Shown piece after piece: positions 1 through 6,352 of a stretch of 9,740 nucleotides of DNA. Source of the stretch: Bacteroidaceae bacterium (GTDB lineage Bacteria > Bacteroidota > Bacteroidia > Bacteroidales > Bacteroidaceae); contig JAILIJ010000028.1 of NCBI GenBank assembly GCA_024695315.1, forward strand, positions 1 through 9,740, read 5' to 3'. A model generated the notes under the pieces. It had not been told where the DNA came from, searched no databases, and saw nothing but the letters and a program-made list of their open reading frames with translations. The position numbers were made by a program, and so were the translations under genes. Within the stretch, counting starts at the first letter, position 1. Every line of letters starts with the position of its first letter.

Positions 1-216
1 GAGTTTAGATATGCTGAATTGTTTAGCGTATGCCCATACAATCTCATGCCATCCATCTATACACACAACTTCGATAGCATCTATTTGTGGGTGTCGTTGG
101 AAGCTTTCAAGTGTATAAATAAGAACAGGTTTATCATAAACATTTATGAATTGCTTGGGTATGTCTTGTCCCATGCGGTTTCCTGTTCCACCTGCGATTA
201 TTATAGCTATATTCAT
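1..216 (-). CDS. IspD/TarI-like cytidylyltransferase, N-terminal 72 codons (partial)
   Basis: The gene reads leftward from ATG at 216-214 and leaves the window with no stop, so only the N-terminal nucleotide-binding part is visible. The start MNIAIIIAGGTGNRMGQDIP, followed by KQF, is the CTP-binding signature of the IspD/TarI cytidylyltransferases (AGGxGxRMG...PKQF). It is followed by the usual KPVLIYTLESF strand and helix. Two functions fit: 2-C-methyl-D-erythritol 4-phosphate cytidylyltransferase (MEP pathway), or a pentitol-phosphate cytidylyltransferase making CDP-ribitol or a similar donor for surface polymers. The adjoining glycosyltransferase and acyltransferase, and the ...VVCIDGWHEIVWAYAKQF segment, which I associate from memory with capsule-locus paralogues, favour the second. 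Family assignment is firm; substrate is inferred. A -7 promoter motif lies about 37 bp upstream of the start, so the gene may be transcribed separately from the GT14 gene. Confidence 0.82.
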   Translation of the reverse strand, partial: MNIAIIIAGGTGNRMGQDIPKQFINVYDKPVLIYTLESFQRHPQIDAIEVVCIDGWHEIVWAYAKQFSISKL

Positions 217-252
217 TGGCAGAAAAGTATTGTTGTCAGTATTTTACTTTTG

Positions 253-260
253 CAAATATA
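253..260 (-). promoter_or_regulatory. -7 promoter motif for the IspD/TarI-like gene
   Basis: On the minus strand this reads TATATTTG, an exact match to the Bacteroidota -7 consensus TAnnTTTG. Transcription would begin near 247, giving a leader of about 30 nt before the ATG at 216. No TTTG -33 box is seen at the usual distance; that stretch is an A-tract on the minus strand. The call therefore rests on the -7 box and its position only. Confidence 0.45.
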
Positions 261-302
261 ACTTTTTTTTTTTACATTATGTACGTAGAGTAATTTTTTA
301 TA

Positions 303-322
303 GTTTCTTAAGTTTAAGAAAC
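303..322 (-). terminator. Stem-loop just after the GT14 gene, possible 3' end
   Basis: GTTTCTTA and TAAGAAAC form a perfect 8-bp stem with a 4-nt loop, starting about 4 nt beyond the GT14 stop codon. No clear U-tract follows on the minus strand (the sequence is A-rich), so it does not meet the classical intrinsic-terminator pattern. It may instead be a 3'-protecting hairpin or a processing site between the GT14 gene and the following cytidylyltransferase gene. Confidence 0.35.
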
Positions 323-326
323 GTAC

Positions 327-1277
327 TTACTCCCCATTTTTCTTTTTCAGCATTTCTACGAGTTTATCGCTCTTTCCACTTACGAATTTTCGTGCAAACA
401 TTTTACCACTATCTATGAGTTTGTCATAATCTGTTTCATCCATAATTTTTATTACTGGGTCATAGACTATGTAATGTAGAGGTGTGAGAGCCGGTAAACC
501 TGGATATGCTCCTTTTGATAGTATGCTCTTCGAAGCCCATTCGTGAGTATTGAAAACTATTGTTTGGATTAGTGTTTCTGCTGATCCGAATGAGTCTTTA
601 AAATACTCTTTAACTTCTGGGCATTTTTTATATATGTTGAATATGTATTTTGCCAAGTCTTCTGATATGCACCACCATGCAGATCCTTTGTATAGTCTCC
701 ATAATTCAGGTTGTGGTAGGAAACATGATTTATCCTGAATGTCAGGAGTAACAACAAATTCCAAAGGTTTTCTTTTGCCTCTTAGCTTGTGGAATTTTCG
801 CATCAAGATTCCTAGTCTCATATTCCACTTGTTGCTCAAATTTTTATGATTGATGAAAGGTCTTGAGATGGAATACATTTCTGTCTGTTGATGCTGTATA
901 TCGTTTGTATCCATACAAATTCCTTGAATAAATTCCCTATCTCTGTTATGGTCGAGAAAGTCAAGAATACGTTCGTTGCTCCATAGAGGGAAATCCATTC
1001 CGCTGAGGAAGAATATGCGGTCGAAATATATAGGATACTCGATGGCAGCCTTAATAAGTTCCATTTGATATTCAACTTCAAGTATTGTCCCCCAACGTAC
1101 ATCTATTCTATTTTCAAGAAAATGAACGTTATGTTGTTTTATTATATTTTTGAATTGTGAAATGTCTGATTTCTTATCGATGTGTACAAAAAACTGTGCA
1201 TCAGTATGCAAAGCCTCTATGAGTCGTTTCAGCTGTGGCGCATCAGTATGTGCAGAAATGAGATAAGCTATATTCAT
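327..1277 (-). CDS. GT14 / Core-2/I-branching type glycosyltransferase
   Basis: This is a 316-residue predicted glycosyltransferase of the Branch (Core-2/I-branching, GT14) family. Visible family marks are the N-terminal MNIAYLISAH strand, HIDKK at about 32-36, RWGTILEVEY at 61-70 (family form VxWGxxSxVxA), FFLSGMDFPLWS at 89-100 (family LSGxDxPL), GSAWWCISEDLA at 198-209 and SAETLIQTI at 232-240, with the conserved acidic residue at E234. Length fits bacterial members. Relatives transfer GlcNAc or xylose from a UDP-sugar to an acceptor glycan; donor and acceptor here cannot be read from sequence. There is no signal peptide or membrane span, so it should act on the cytoplasmic side. ATG at 1277 is chosen over an upstream TTG at 1289, which would add only MTIK and has no support. 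It lies 45 bp after the acyltransferase gene with no promoter motif between, so the two are probably cotranscribed in a glycan-assembly operon. Confidence 0.85.
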   Translation of the reverse strand: MNIAYLISAHTDAPQLKRLIEALHTDAQFFVHIDKKSDISQFKNIIKQHNVHFLENRIDVRWGTILEVEYQMELIKAAIEYPIYFDRIFFLSGMDFPLWSNERILDFLDHNRDREFIQGICMDTNDIQHQQTEMYSISRPFINHKNLSNKWNMRLGILMRKFHKLRGKRKPLEFVVTPDIQDKSCFLPQPELWRLYKGSAWWCISEDLAKYIFNIYKKCPEVKEYFKDSFGSAETLIQTIVFNTHEWASKSILSKGAYPGLPALTPLHYIVYDPVIKIMDETDYDKLIDSGKMFARKFVSGKSDKLVEMLKKKNGE

Positions 1278-1322
1278 TTTTATTGTCAAAATCCTTTTCT
1301 AAGTAAAAAATACTGTATTGTT

Positions 1323-2474
1323 TTATACTTTTTGTTGTCCATTTGCCTCTACATTTGTAACAGAATCAGAGGATGTGGAACTTGTTGAGGTTGCTGTTTC
1401 CGTTAGCATCACAATTTTATTTTCATCATTGTGAGTATTGTCTACGATAGCTTTAGCTTTTTTGAATCTTCCGCTCAGCCAAGGTATTTTTTCCACGTAA
1501 GGAACGAGCCATGTACAGATACAGAATACGAAAACAAGTAGGATGATTAGGTCATCATATCGTCCATATATGCTGCGTCCGAAACAAATATGTGTGAATC
1601 GGTAGAATTGCAGTATGGGGTAGTGTGCTACGAAGTACACCATGCTGTGCTGACCGATATAGTTGATTACAGGAACTCTTTTTAGTGGCAGTTTTATAAA
1701 AAGTCCTGATAGTCCTAAAAGTATGATAACAGTATTTATGAATGCGGCAAAAGGATTGCCGTCGAATCTGTTCGTGCTCATTACGTACTCCCCATGCCAT
1801 AATACATTGCTAAAGCAGAAAGCGAGTATTAGGAGTAGACATATAGGTATTATTACTTGCCTATCTAAGTGATCGAGTACGAATCTCCATCCGCGTCCCA
1901 GATAGAAAAAGAATGCCCCCATGAACACGTTGTTGAGGCTGAAGAACATTGGGTTCTCATTCTTCCATAGCCAGTAGCTGATGAATGGAAATGTTGCCAA
2001 TACAACTGATTGGAAAACAGATATTGGTTTCACAATCTGTATTTTCTTCATAAAGTGAACGAGTACGTATGCTGAGAAGAAAGAGAACAGAAACCATACT
2101 GGTTCATTTCCCCAGAAGCTACTTGTTCGCCATAGGTGATCCCATTCCATCGGTTCTATGGGTTTATGGTAGCGTTCTATTTCGAAAGGCAGATAGATGG
2201 CATAGACGATAAAACCTATCGTACCCCATACTGCATAAGGAATTAGCAGTCGTTTAGCCTTGTCGGTAACGTATTCGCGTGAGTTTCCACTAACAGTTTT
2301 ATTGAAATATCCTGCTTTGAAAAAGAAGAAACACATGAAGAAGAAAGACCAAGCCATGACTTCTTTCCACCATCCGTCGTTAGCGTGTCCGCAAAACGTG
2401 ATTGTGTGAAGTGTTATCATTCTAATAATGCATATTCCACATAAAAAGTCAAATGTATGATTTCTTTCTTTCAT
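1323..2474 (-). CDS. Family 3 membrane acyltransferase (sugar O-acyltransferase)
   Basis: This is a 383-residue integral membrane protein of the acyltransferase 3 family (PF01757 type), with about ten hydrophobic segments. It opens with MKERNHTFDFLCGICIIRMI followed by TLH, the family pattern of a short charged end then DFLxGIxIxRxxxxxH (R18 and H23 are the likely conserved pair). Other marks are FFFMCFFFFKAGYF (about 44-57), KAKRLLIPYAVWG (73-85), PVWFLFSFFSAYV (125-137) and GQHSMVYFVAHYPIL (274-288). Members move acetyl or other acyl groups onto sugars of O-antigen, capsule or exopolysaccharide. The last 45 or so residues after the final membrane segment are hydrophilic and Ser/Thr-rich (TETATSTSSTSSDSVTN), which is unusual and may be a flexible tail. 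ATG at 2474 is preferred to an upstream GTG at 2489 because family proteins begin just before this motif. It is the first gene of the leftward glycan operon. Confidence 0.88.
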   Translation of the reverse strand: MKERNHTFDFLCGICIIRMITLHTITFCGHANDGWWKEVMAWSFFFMCFFFFKAGYFNKTVSGNSREYVTDKAKRLLIPYAVWGTIGFIVYAIYLPFEIERYHKPIEPMEWDHLWRTSSFWGNEPVWFLFSFFSAYVLVHFMKKIQIVKPISVFQSVVLATFPFISYWLWKNENPMFFSLNNVFMGAFFFYLGRGWRFVLDHLDRQVIIPICLLLILAFCFSNVLWHGEYVMSTNRFDGNPFAAFINTVIILLGLSGLFIKLPLKRVPVINYIGQHSMVYFVAHYPILQFYRFTHICFGRSIYGRYDDLIILLVFVFCICTWLVPYVEKIPWLSGRFKKAKAIVDNTHNDENKIVMLTETATSTSSTSSDSVTNVEANGQQKV

Positions 2475-2572
2475 AATTGGTGTTACCACTTTCTTGTTTG
2501 GTTTACCACAGGTAATTTTTTATTGTCATTCTTTTTCCCTTGTGAGGGGAAGGACTTTTATTAAACGAAAGG

Positions 2573-2603
2573 CAAAATTAAGCATTTTAATTATTTGTTC
2601 AAA
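2573..2603 (-). promoter_or_regulatory. Bacteroidota promoter for the acyltransferase-GT14 transcript
   Basis: Read on the minus strand, TTTG (2603-2600) is followed by exactly 19 nt and then TAATTTTG (2580-2573). This matches the TTTG-N19-TAnnTTTG consensus of the Bacteroidota primary sigma factor. Initiation near 2567 would give a leader of about 93 nt to the ATG at 2474. Inside that leader CCCT (2537-2540) and AGGG (2545-2548) can pair, with a few extra T-A/G-T pairs, forming a small hairpin. Confidence 0.6.
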
Positions 2604-2794
2604 AAAACTTACTTGCTGTTTCATATTATCCTTATGTTTTCTTTGTTTAGGTCATTTAAAACAGGCTTTTTCTAATGTGGAGTTTTCAATTGGAAGAATT
2701 TTATTAGGACGTTAGAGGCTTAGTTGTTCAAATTGCGTAAAAGTAAAACAAAGTCAAGATGAGAGAGTGATACATGTTAATTTAGGTATTTTTT

Positions 2795-2825
2795 TTTGTA
2801 ATCTCTATGGTTTTGTCTAACTTTG
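2795..2825 (+). promoter_or_regulatory. Bacteroidota promoter for dxs
   Basis: TTTG at 2795-2798, a 19-nt spacer, then TAACTTTG at 2818-2825 fit the TTTG-N19-TAnnTTTG consensus. Transcription should start near 2831, only about 26 nt before the chosen dxs start codon. Immediately after the -7 box, CCCATT and AATGGG (2826-2839) form a short inverted repeat followed by seven T residues. It straddles the expected start point, so it would not be fully present in the mRNA. Confidence 0.62.
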
Positions 2826-2856
2826 CCCATTAAAATGGGTTTTTTTGCTCATTAAA

Positions 2857-4806
2857 ATGTTAGAAATGGGAGAAAAAGACGAGTATAAGCTATTAAATGG
2901 AATTGATTATCCAGCAGATTTGCGTACACTTTCTGTAGAGCAGTTGCCGGAATTGTGCGATGAGTTGCGTCGTGACATTATCAAGGAGCTATCAGTAAAT
3001 CCAGGTCACTTGGCATCAAGCCTTGGGGTTGTGGAGCTAACGGTAGCTTTGCATTATGTTTTTGACACCCCATACGATCGTATTGTATGGGATGTGGGTC
3101 ATCAAGCTTATGGACATAAGATACTTACCGGTCGTAGAGAACGTTTCTGTACAAATAGAAAACTCCACGGCTTGAAACCATTCCCTCATCCGTCGGAAAG
3201 TGAGTATGACACGTTTACTTGTGGTCATGCTTCAAACTCTATATCGGCAGCTTTAGGTATGGCCGTTGCTGCTAAACTTCATGATGAGAAACGTAAGGTG
3301 GTTGCTGTTATAGGCGATGGTTCGATGAGTGGAGGTTTAGCCTTTGAAGGTATTAACAACACATCATCTACACCAAATGATATGCTTATCATTTTAAATG
3401 ATAATCACATGTCAATAGATAGGAGTGTTGGAGGTATGAGAAAATACCTTCTTTTACTCACAACAAATAATACTTACAATACTGTTAGGTATAAGATTTC
3501 CCGTAAATTGACAGATTGGGGAATACTAAACGAAAAGCGTCGTAAAGTACTTATCCGTTTCAATAATAGTCTGAAGTCTGTTATTACACGACAGCAGAAT
3601 ATGTTTGAAGGGATGGATATCCGATATTTCGGACCTATGGACGGAAACGACGTGGAGGAACTGGTACGTGTACTAAGGATAATTAAGGACATGAAAGGTC
3701 CTAGGATTCTACATATTCTTACCAAAAAGGGCAAAGGGTATGCTCCTGCTGAGCAGAATGCCACTATTTGGCATGCTCCTGGTAAGTTCAATTTTGAGTC
3801 GGGAGAAAGAATAAGTAGTAATGATGATAGCCCTCAACCACCACGTTTTCAAGATGTGTTTGGAACTACACTTCTTGAACTTGCTCAAAAGAATGAAAAG
3901 ATTGTTGGAGTAACACCAGCTATGCCGACAGGATGTTCGATGAATATTATGATGAAAGCTCTGCCAAATCGAACATTTGATGTAGGAATAGCAGAAGGTC
4001 ATGCTGTAACATTTTCTGGTGGTATGGCTAAGGACGGTTTACTTCCATTCTGTAATATCTATTCTTCATTTATGCAGCGAGCCTACGACAATATCATACA
4101 TGACGTGGCGCTCATGAATCTTAATATGGTTCTTTGTCTGGATAGAGCAGGACTTGTTGGGGAGGATGGACCTACCCATCATGGAGCGTTTGATTTAGCA
4201 TTCTTGCGTCCAATACCAAACCTCACTATTTCATCACCATTAAATGAGATAGAATTACGTAACTTAATGTATACTGCTCAGTTACCTAATAAGGGACCTT
4301 TCGTTATACGCTATCCACGTGGACGTGGCTCTGTCATCGACTGGAAATGTGAGTTTGAAGAAATTCCTATTGGAAAGGGACGAAAAATTCGTGACGGAAA
4401 GGATGTTGCAGTACTCTCATTAGGACCTATAGGAGTTGAGGTTAGCAAAGCAATCATGATTGCTGAAATGAGAATGGTCAATAAACTTCATGAAAAAGAA
4501 GAAGGAGCGCATGACACATTCTCTGTGGCACATTATGATATGCGTTTCCTAAAGCCTATTGATGAGGAACTACTTCACGAAGTATGCAAGAACTATAAGC
4601 GAGTTATTACCGTAGAGGATGGTGTGATACGAGGCGGACTTGGCGATGCTGTGCTTGAGTTCGTTGCTGATAATGGCTATAATGTTGATGTGCATAGGAT
4701 TGGAATACCTGATGTGTTTATAGAACACGGAAAGGTTTCTGAATTATACAAAATAGCTGGAATGGATGCAGAAAGCATCTCAGATGTAATTATTGGAAAG
4801 GCCTGA
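2857..4806 (+). CDS. dxs: 1-deoxy-D-xylulose-5-phosphate synthase
   Basis: Dxs is a cytoplasmic thiamine-diphosphate enzyme that condenses pyruvate with glyceraldehyde 3-phosphate to 1-deoxyxylulose 5-phosphate and CO2. This is the first step of the MEP isoprenoid pathway, and the product also feeds thiamine and pyridoxal synthesis. In this 649-residue protein I see NPGHLASSLG (H51), VGHQAYGHK (H82), the ThDP/metal motif GDGSMSGG (153-160) through NDN (181-183), the catalytic glutamate in GIAEGHAVTF (E380), DRAGLVGEDGPTHHG (R430, D437, H441) and RYPRGRG (485-491). It ends in a transketolase C-terminal domain from about 515. The Gln-to-Gly change in IAEGHAV is, from memory, normal for Bacteroidales. 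An extra stretch near 541-555 (NKLHEKEEGAHDT) looks like a small insertion. Start: ATG at 2857 (ATG 2866 and TTG 2845 are possible alternatives). trkA follows 153 bp downstream in the same direction. Confidence 0.97.
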   Translation: MLEMGEKDEYKLLNGIDYPADLRTLSVEQLPELCDELRRDIIKELSVNPGHLASSLGVVELTVALHYVFDTPYDRIVWDVGHQAYGHKILTGRRERFCTNRKLHGLKPFPHPSESEYDTFTCGHASNSISAALGMAVAAKLHDEKRKVVAVIGDGSMSGGLAFEGINNTSSTPNDMLIILNDNHMSIDRSVGGMRKYLLLLTTNNTYNTVRYKISRKLTDWGILNEKRRKVLIRFNNSLKSVITRQQNMFEGMDIRYFGPMDGNDVEELVRVLRIIKDMKGPRILHILTKKGKGYAPAEQNATIWHAPGKFNFESGERISSNDDSPQPPRFQDVFGTTLLELAQKNEKIVGVTPAMPTGCSMNIMMKALPNRTFDVGIAEGHAVTFSGGMAKDGLLPFCNIYSSFMQRAYDNIIHDVALMNLNMVLCLDRAGLVGEDGPTHHGAFDLAFLRPIPNLTISSPLNEIELRNLMYTAQLPNKGPFVIRYPRGRGSVIDWKCEFEEIPIGKGRKIRDGKDVAVLSLGPIGVEVSKAIMIAEMRMVNKLHEKEEGAHDTFSVAHYDMRFLKPIDEELLHEVCKNYKRVITVEDGVIRGGLGDAVLEFVADNGYNVDVHRIGIPDVFIEHGKVSELYKIAGMDAESISDVIIGKA

Positions 4807-4909
4807 AATTTTCGTGCCTATCTTTTTAATGTTGTAATGGCTATACATCATAAGACGGATAATTCGGAGAAAGGGCTTGTGTAATAATTCGAGAAGGGTG
4901 ATGACTAAG

Positions 4910-4932
4910 GAAATAGACAAGTTCGCTATTTC
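4910..4932 (+). other. Inverted repeat in the dxs-trkA gap
   Basis: GAAATAG (4910-4916) and CTATTTC (4926-4932) are perfect complements around a 9-nt loop, ending 27 nt before the trkA GTG start. This AT-rich hairpin could modulate trkA translation or mark an mRNA end. The 153-bp gap has no TAnnTTTG promoter box that I could find, so trkAH may be read through from dxs. Confidence 0.3.
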
Positions 4933-4959
4933 TAAATGTTGAACTAAAATTATAAAAAA

Positions 4960-6339
4960 GTGAAGATTATCATAGCTGGTGCCGGTGCTGTAGGCACACA
5001 TTTGGCTCGTCTGTTGTCAAAAGACAATATGAATGTAGTTCTTATGGATAGTGATGTCGAAAAGTTAAGCAAATTGAATGCTGACCTTGACATCATGACT
5101 CTTCCTAAGTCGCCTTCATCTATTAAGGGACTAAAGAGTGCCGACGTATCCAATGCCGACCTCTTCATAGCTGTAACGCCTCATGAGAGCGAGAATCTCT
5201 CTTGCTGTATGTTGGCTAAGCAGTTAGGAGCGAAATGTACGGTGGCTCGTGTGGACAATTATGAATACATGAAGCCTGAAAATCTTGAACTTTTTAAGAA
5301 GATGGGCATAGAATCGCTTATCTATCCAGAACTTCTCGCAGCTCAAGATATAGCTAACTGCGCCAAGTATAGTTGGGTTAGACAGTTATGGGAGTTTAAT
5401 AATGGAGACATGATTCTACTGAGCGTTAAGATGCATGATGCCAGTCCTATAACTGATAAGGAAGTTGTAAATGAGCATAATCTTTTGGTTGGACACACTT
5501 TAAAGGAAATCGGTAAGGTGCATGGGCATTACTTCCATGTCGTTGCTATCAAACGTAACGGCGAGACTGTTGTACCTTATGGAGATGAGAAGATTTTGCC
5601 ACGTGACCTTGTATTTTTTATGACCACACGCGAGGGAATAAATGTCATTCGCAAACTTTCTGGTAAAGATGATTATCCGTCAGTTGAGCATACAGTTATC
5701 GTTGGAGGCTCAAAATTAGCTGTACGCGCAGACTGGGCACTTCCAGACTCTTATTCGGTAAAGATTATAGAACCTGATCAAGAGCATTGTCAGCAGTTGG
5801 GTGCCATAACTAAGCCTCGTACTCTTATAATAAATGGAGAAGGTTATGATATGGATCTCCTTAACGATGAGGGATTTAATCACCTTGAGGCCTTTTTCTC
5901 ACTTACTGGCAACGATGAGCAGAATATTTTGTCTTGTGTGGCTGCACGACGTAAGGGTGTCCGTAAGACTATTGCTCAAGTCGAGAATATAGACTATTTC
6001 GATATGGCGGAAAACCTTGATGTGGGAACTATAATAAATAAGAAAGTTATTGCGGCCAGTCATATCTATCGTATGCTACTTAAGGGAGATGTGGATAATG
6101 TGAAGATGCTTACCGTGGCAGATGCTGATGTGGCAGAATTTATAGTTAAAGAAAATTCTAAGGTTACGAAGAAACCAATCATGGAGCTTAGCTTGCCTCG
6201 TGGTGTAAATATCGGAGGTATGTGCCGTGATGGTAAGAGCATGCTTGTGTCTGGTACTACAAGGCTTCAAGTGGGAGACAAAGTGGTGGTCTTTTGTATA
6301 GGCAATACGCTTAAGAAACTTGATAAGTGGTTTAAGTAA
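4960..6339 (+). CDS. trkA: Trk potassium uptake regulatory subunit TrkA
   Basis: This is a 459-residue peripheral membrane protein that binds NAD(H) and gates the TrkH potassium channel. Two tandem RCK units are seen. The first RCK_N (about 1-125) has the nucleotide motif GAGAVG at 7-12 and the ribose-binding acidic residue D30 at the end of the second strand (VVLMD). RCK_C (TrkA_C) follows at about 145-225, then a second RCK_N at about 243-360 and a second RCK_C at about 378-455. The second glycine motif is degenerate (GGSKLA, 249-254), so nucleotide binding there is doubtful. The total matches the usual 450-460 residues of two-repeat TrkA. The start is GTG: the fold begins at once with KIIIAGAGAVG, and an in-frame TAA lies at 4945-4947, so no earlier start is possible. 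trkH follows after 13 bp, a tight operon with its partner. Confidence 0.95.
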   Translation: MKIIIAGAGAVGTHLARLLSKDNMNVVLMDSDVEKLSKLNADLDIMTLPKSPSSIKGLKSADVSNADLFIAVTPHESENLSCCMLAKQLGAKCTVARVDNYEYMKPENLELFKKMGIESLIYPELLAAQDIANCAKYSWVRQLWEFNNGDMILLSVKMHDASPITDKEVVNEHNLLVGHTLKEIGKVHGHYFHVVAIKRNGETVVPYGDEKILPRDLVFFMTTREGINVIRKLSGKDDYPSVEHTVIVGGSKLAVRADWALPDSYSVKIIEPDQEHCQQLGAITKPRTLIINGEGYDMDLLNDEGFNHLEAFFSLTGNDEQNILSCVAARRKGVRKTIAQVENIDYFDMAENLDVGTIINKKVIAASHIYRMLLKGDVDNVKMLTVADADVAEFIVKENSKVTKKPIMELSLPRGVNIGGMCRDGKSMLVSGTTRLQVGDKVVVFCIGNTLKKLDKWFK

Positions 6340-6352
6340 AAAATATTCAAAA

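Larger units (their letters stand above)
2475..2856. other. Divergent intergenic region, no gene called
   Basis: The 382 bp between the leftward acyltransferase gene and rightward dxs hold the two divergent promoters and AT-rich spacer. The only ORFs are short. A 32-codon minus-strand ORF starting at 2624 is discussed in the findings; it overlaps the acyltransferase promoter and is not called. A rightward reading frame at 2494-2715 starts at TTG, has Cys- and Leu-rich composition with no domain, and is treated as chance. Confidence 0.7.

Noticed and set aside
19..261. 80-codon plus-strand ORF at the left edge
   Set aside because: It is antisense to the IspD/TarI-like gene, whose clear signature motif settles the coding strand.
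2494..2715. 73-codon plus-strand ORF between the divergent genes
   Set aside because: TTG start, biased Cys/Leu/Phe composition, no promoter box and no recognisable domain; it covers the acyltransferase promoter and is best explained by chance.
2826..2846. CCCATT/AATGGG hairpin followed by seven Ts looks like an intrinsic terminator in front of dxs
   Set aside because: It begins at the -7 box and spans the expected start point, so dxs mRNA would not contain the full stem, and no plus-strand gene upstream needs terminating. The stem is only 5-6 bp. Kept only as part of the dxs start-region finding.
3474..4002. Minus-strand ORFs of about 100 codons inside dxs
   Set aside because: They are antisense shadows of a well-conserved gene and contain no domain or plausible start context.
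4842..4889. 15-codon ORF between dxs and trkA
   Set aside because: It is too short, has no start-site signal, and there is no sign of a conserved leader peptide.
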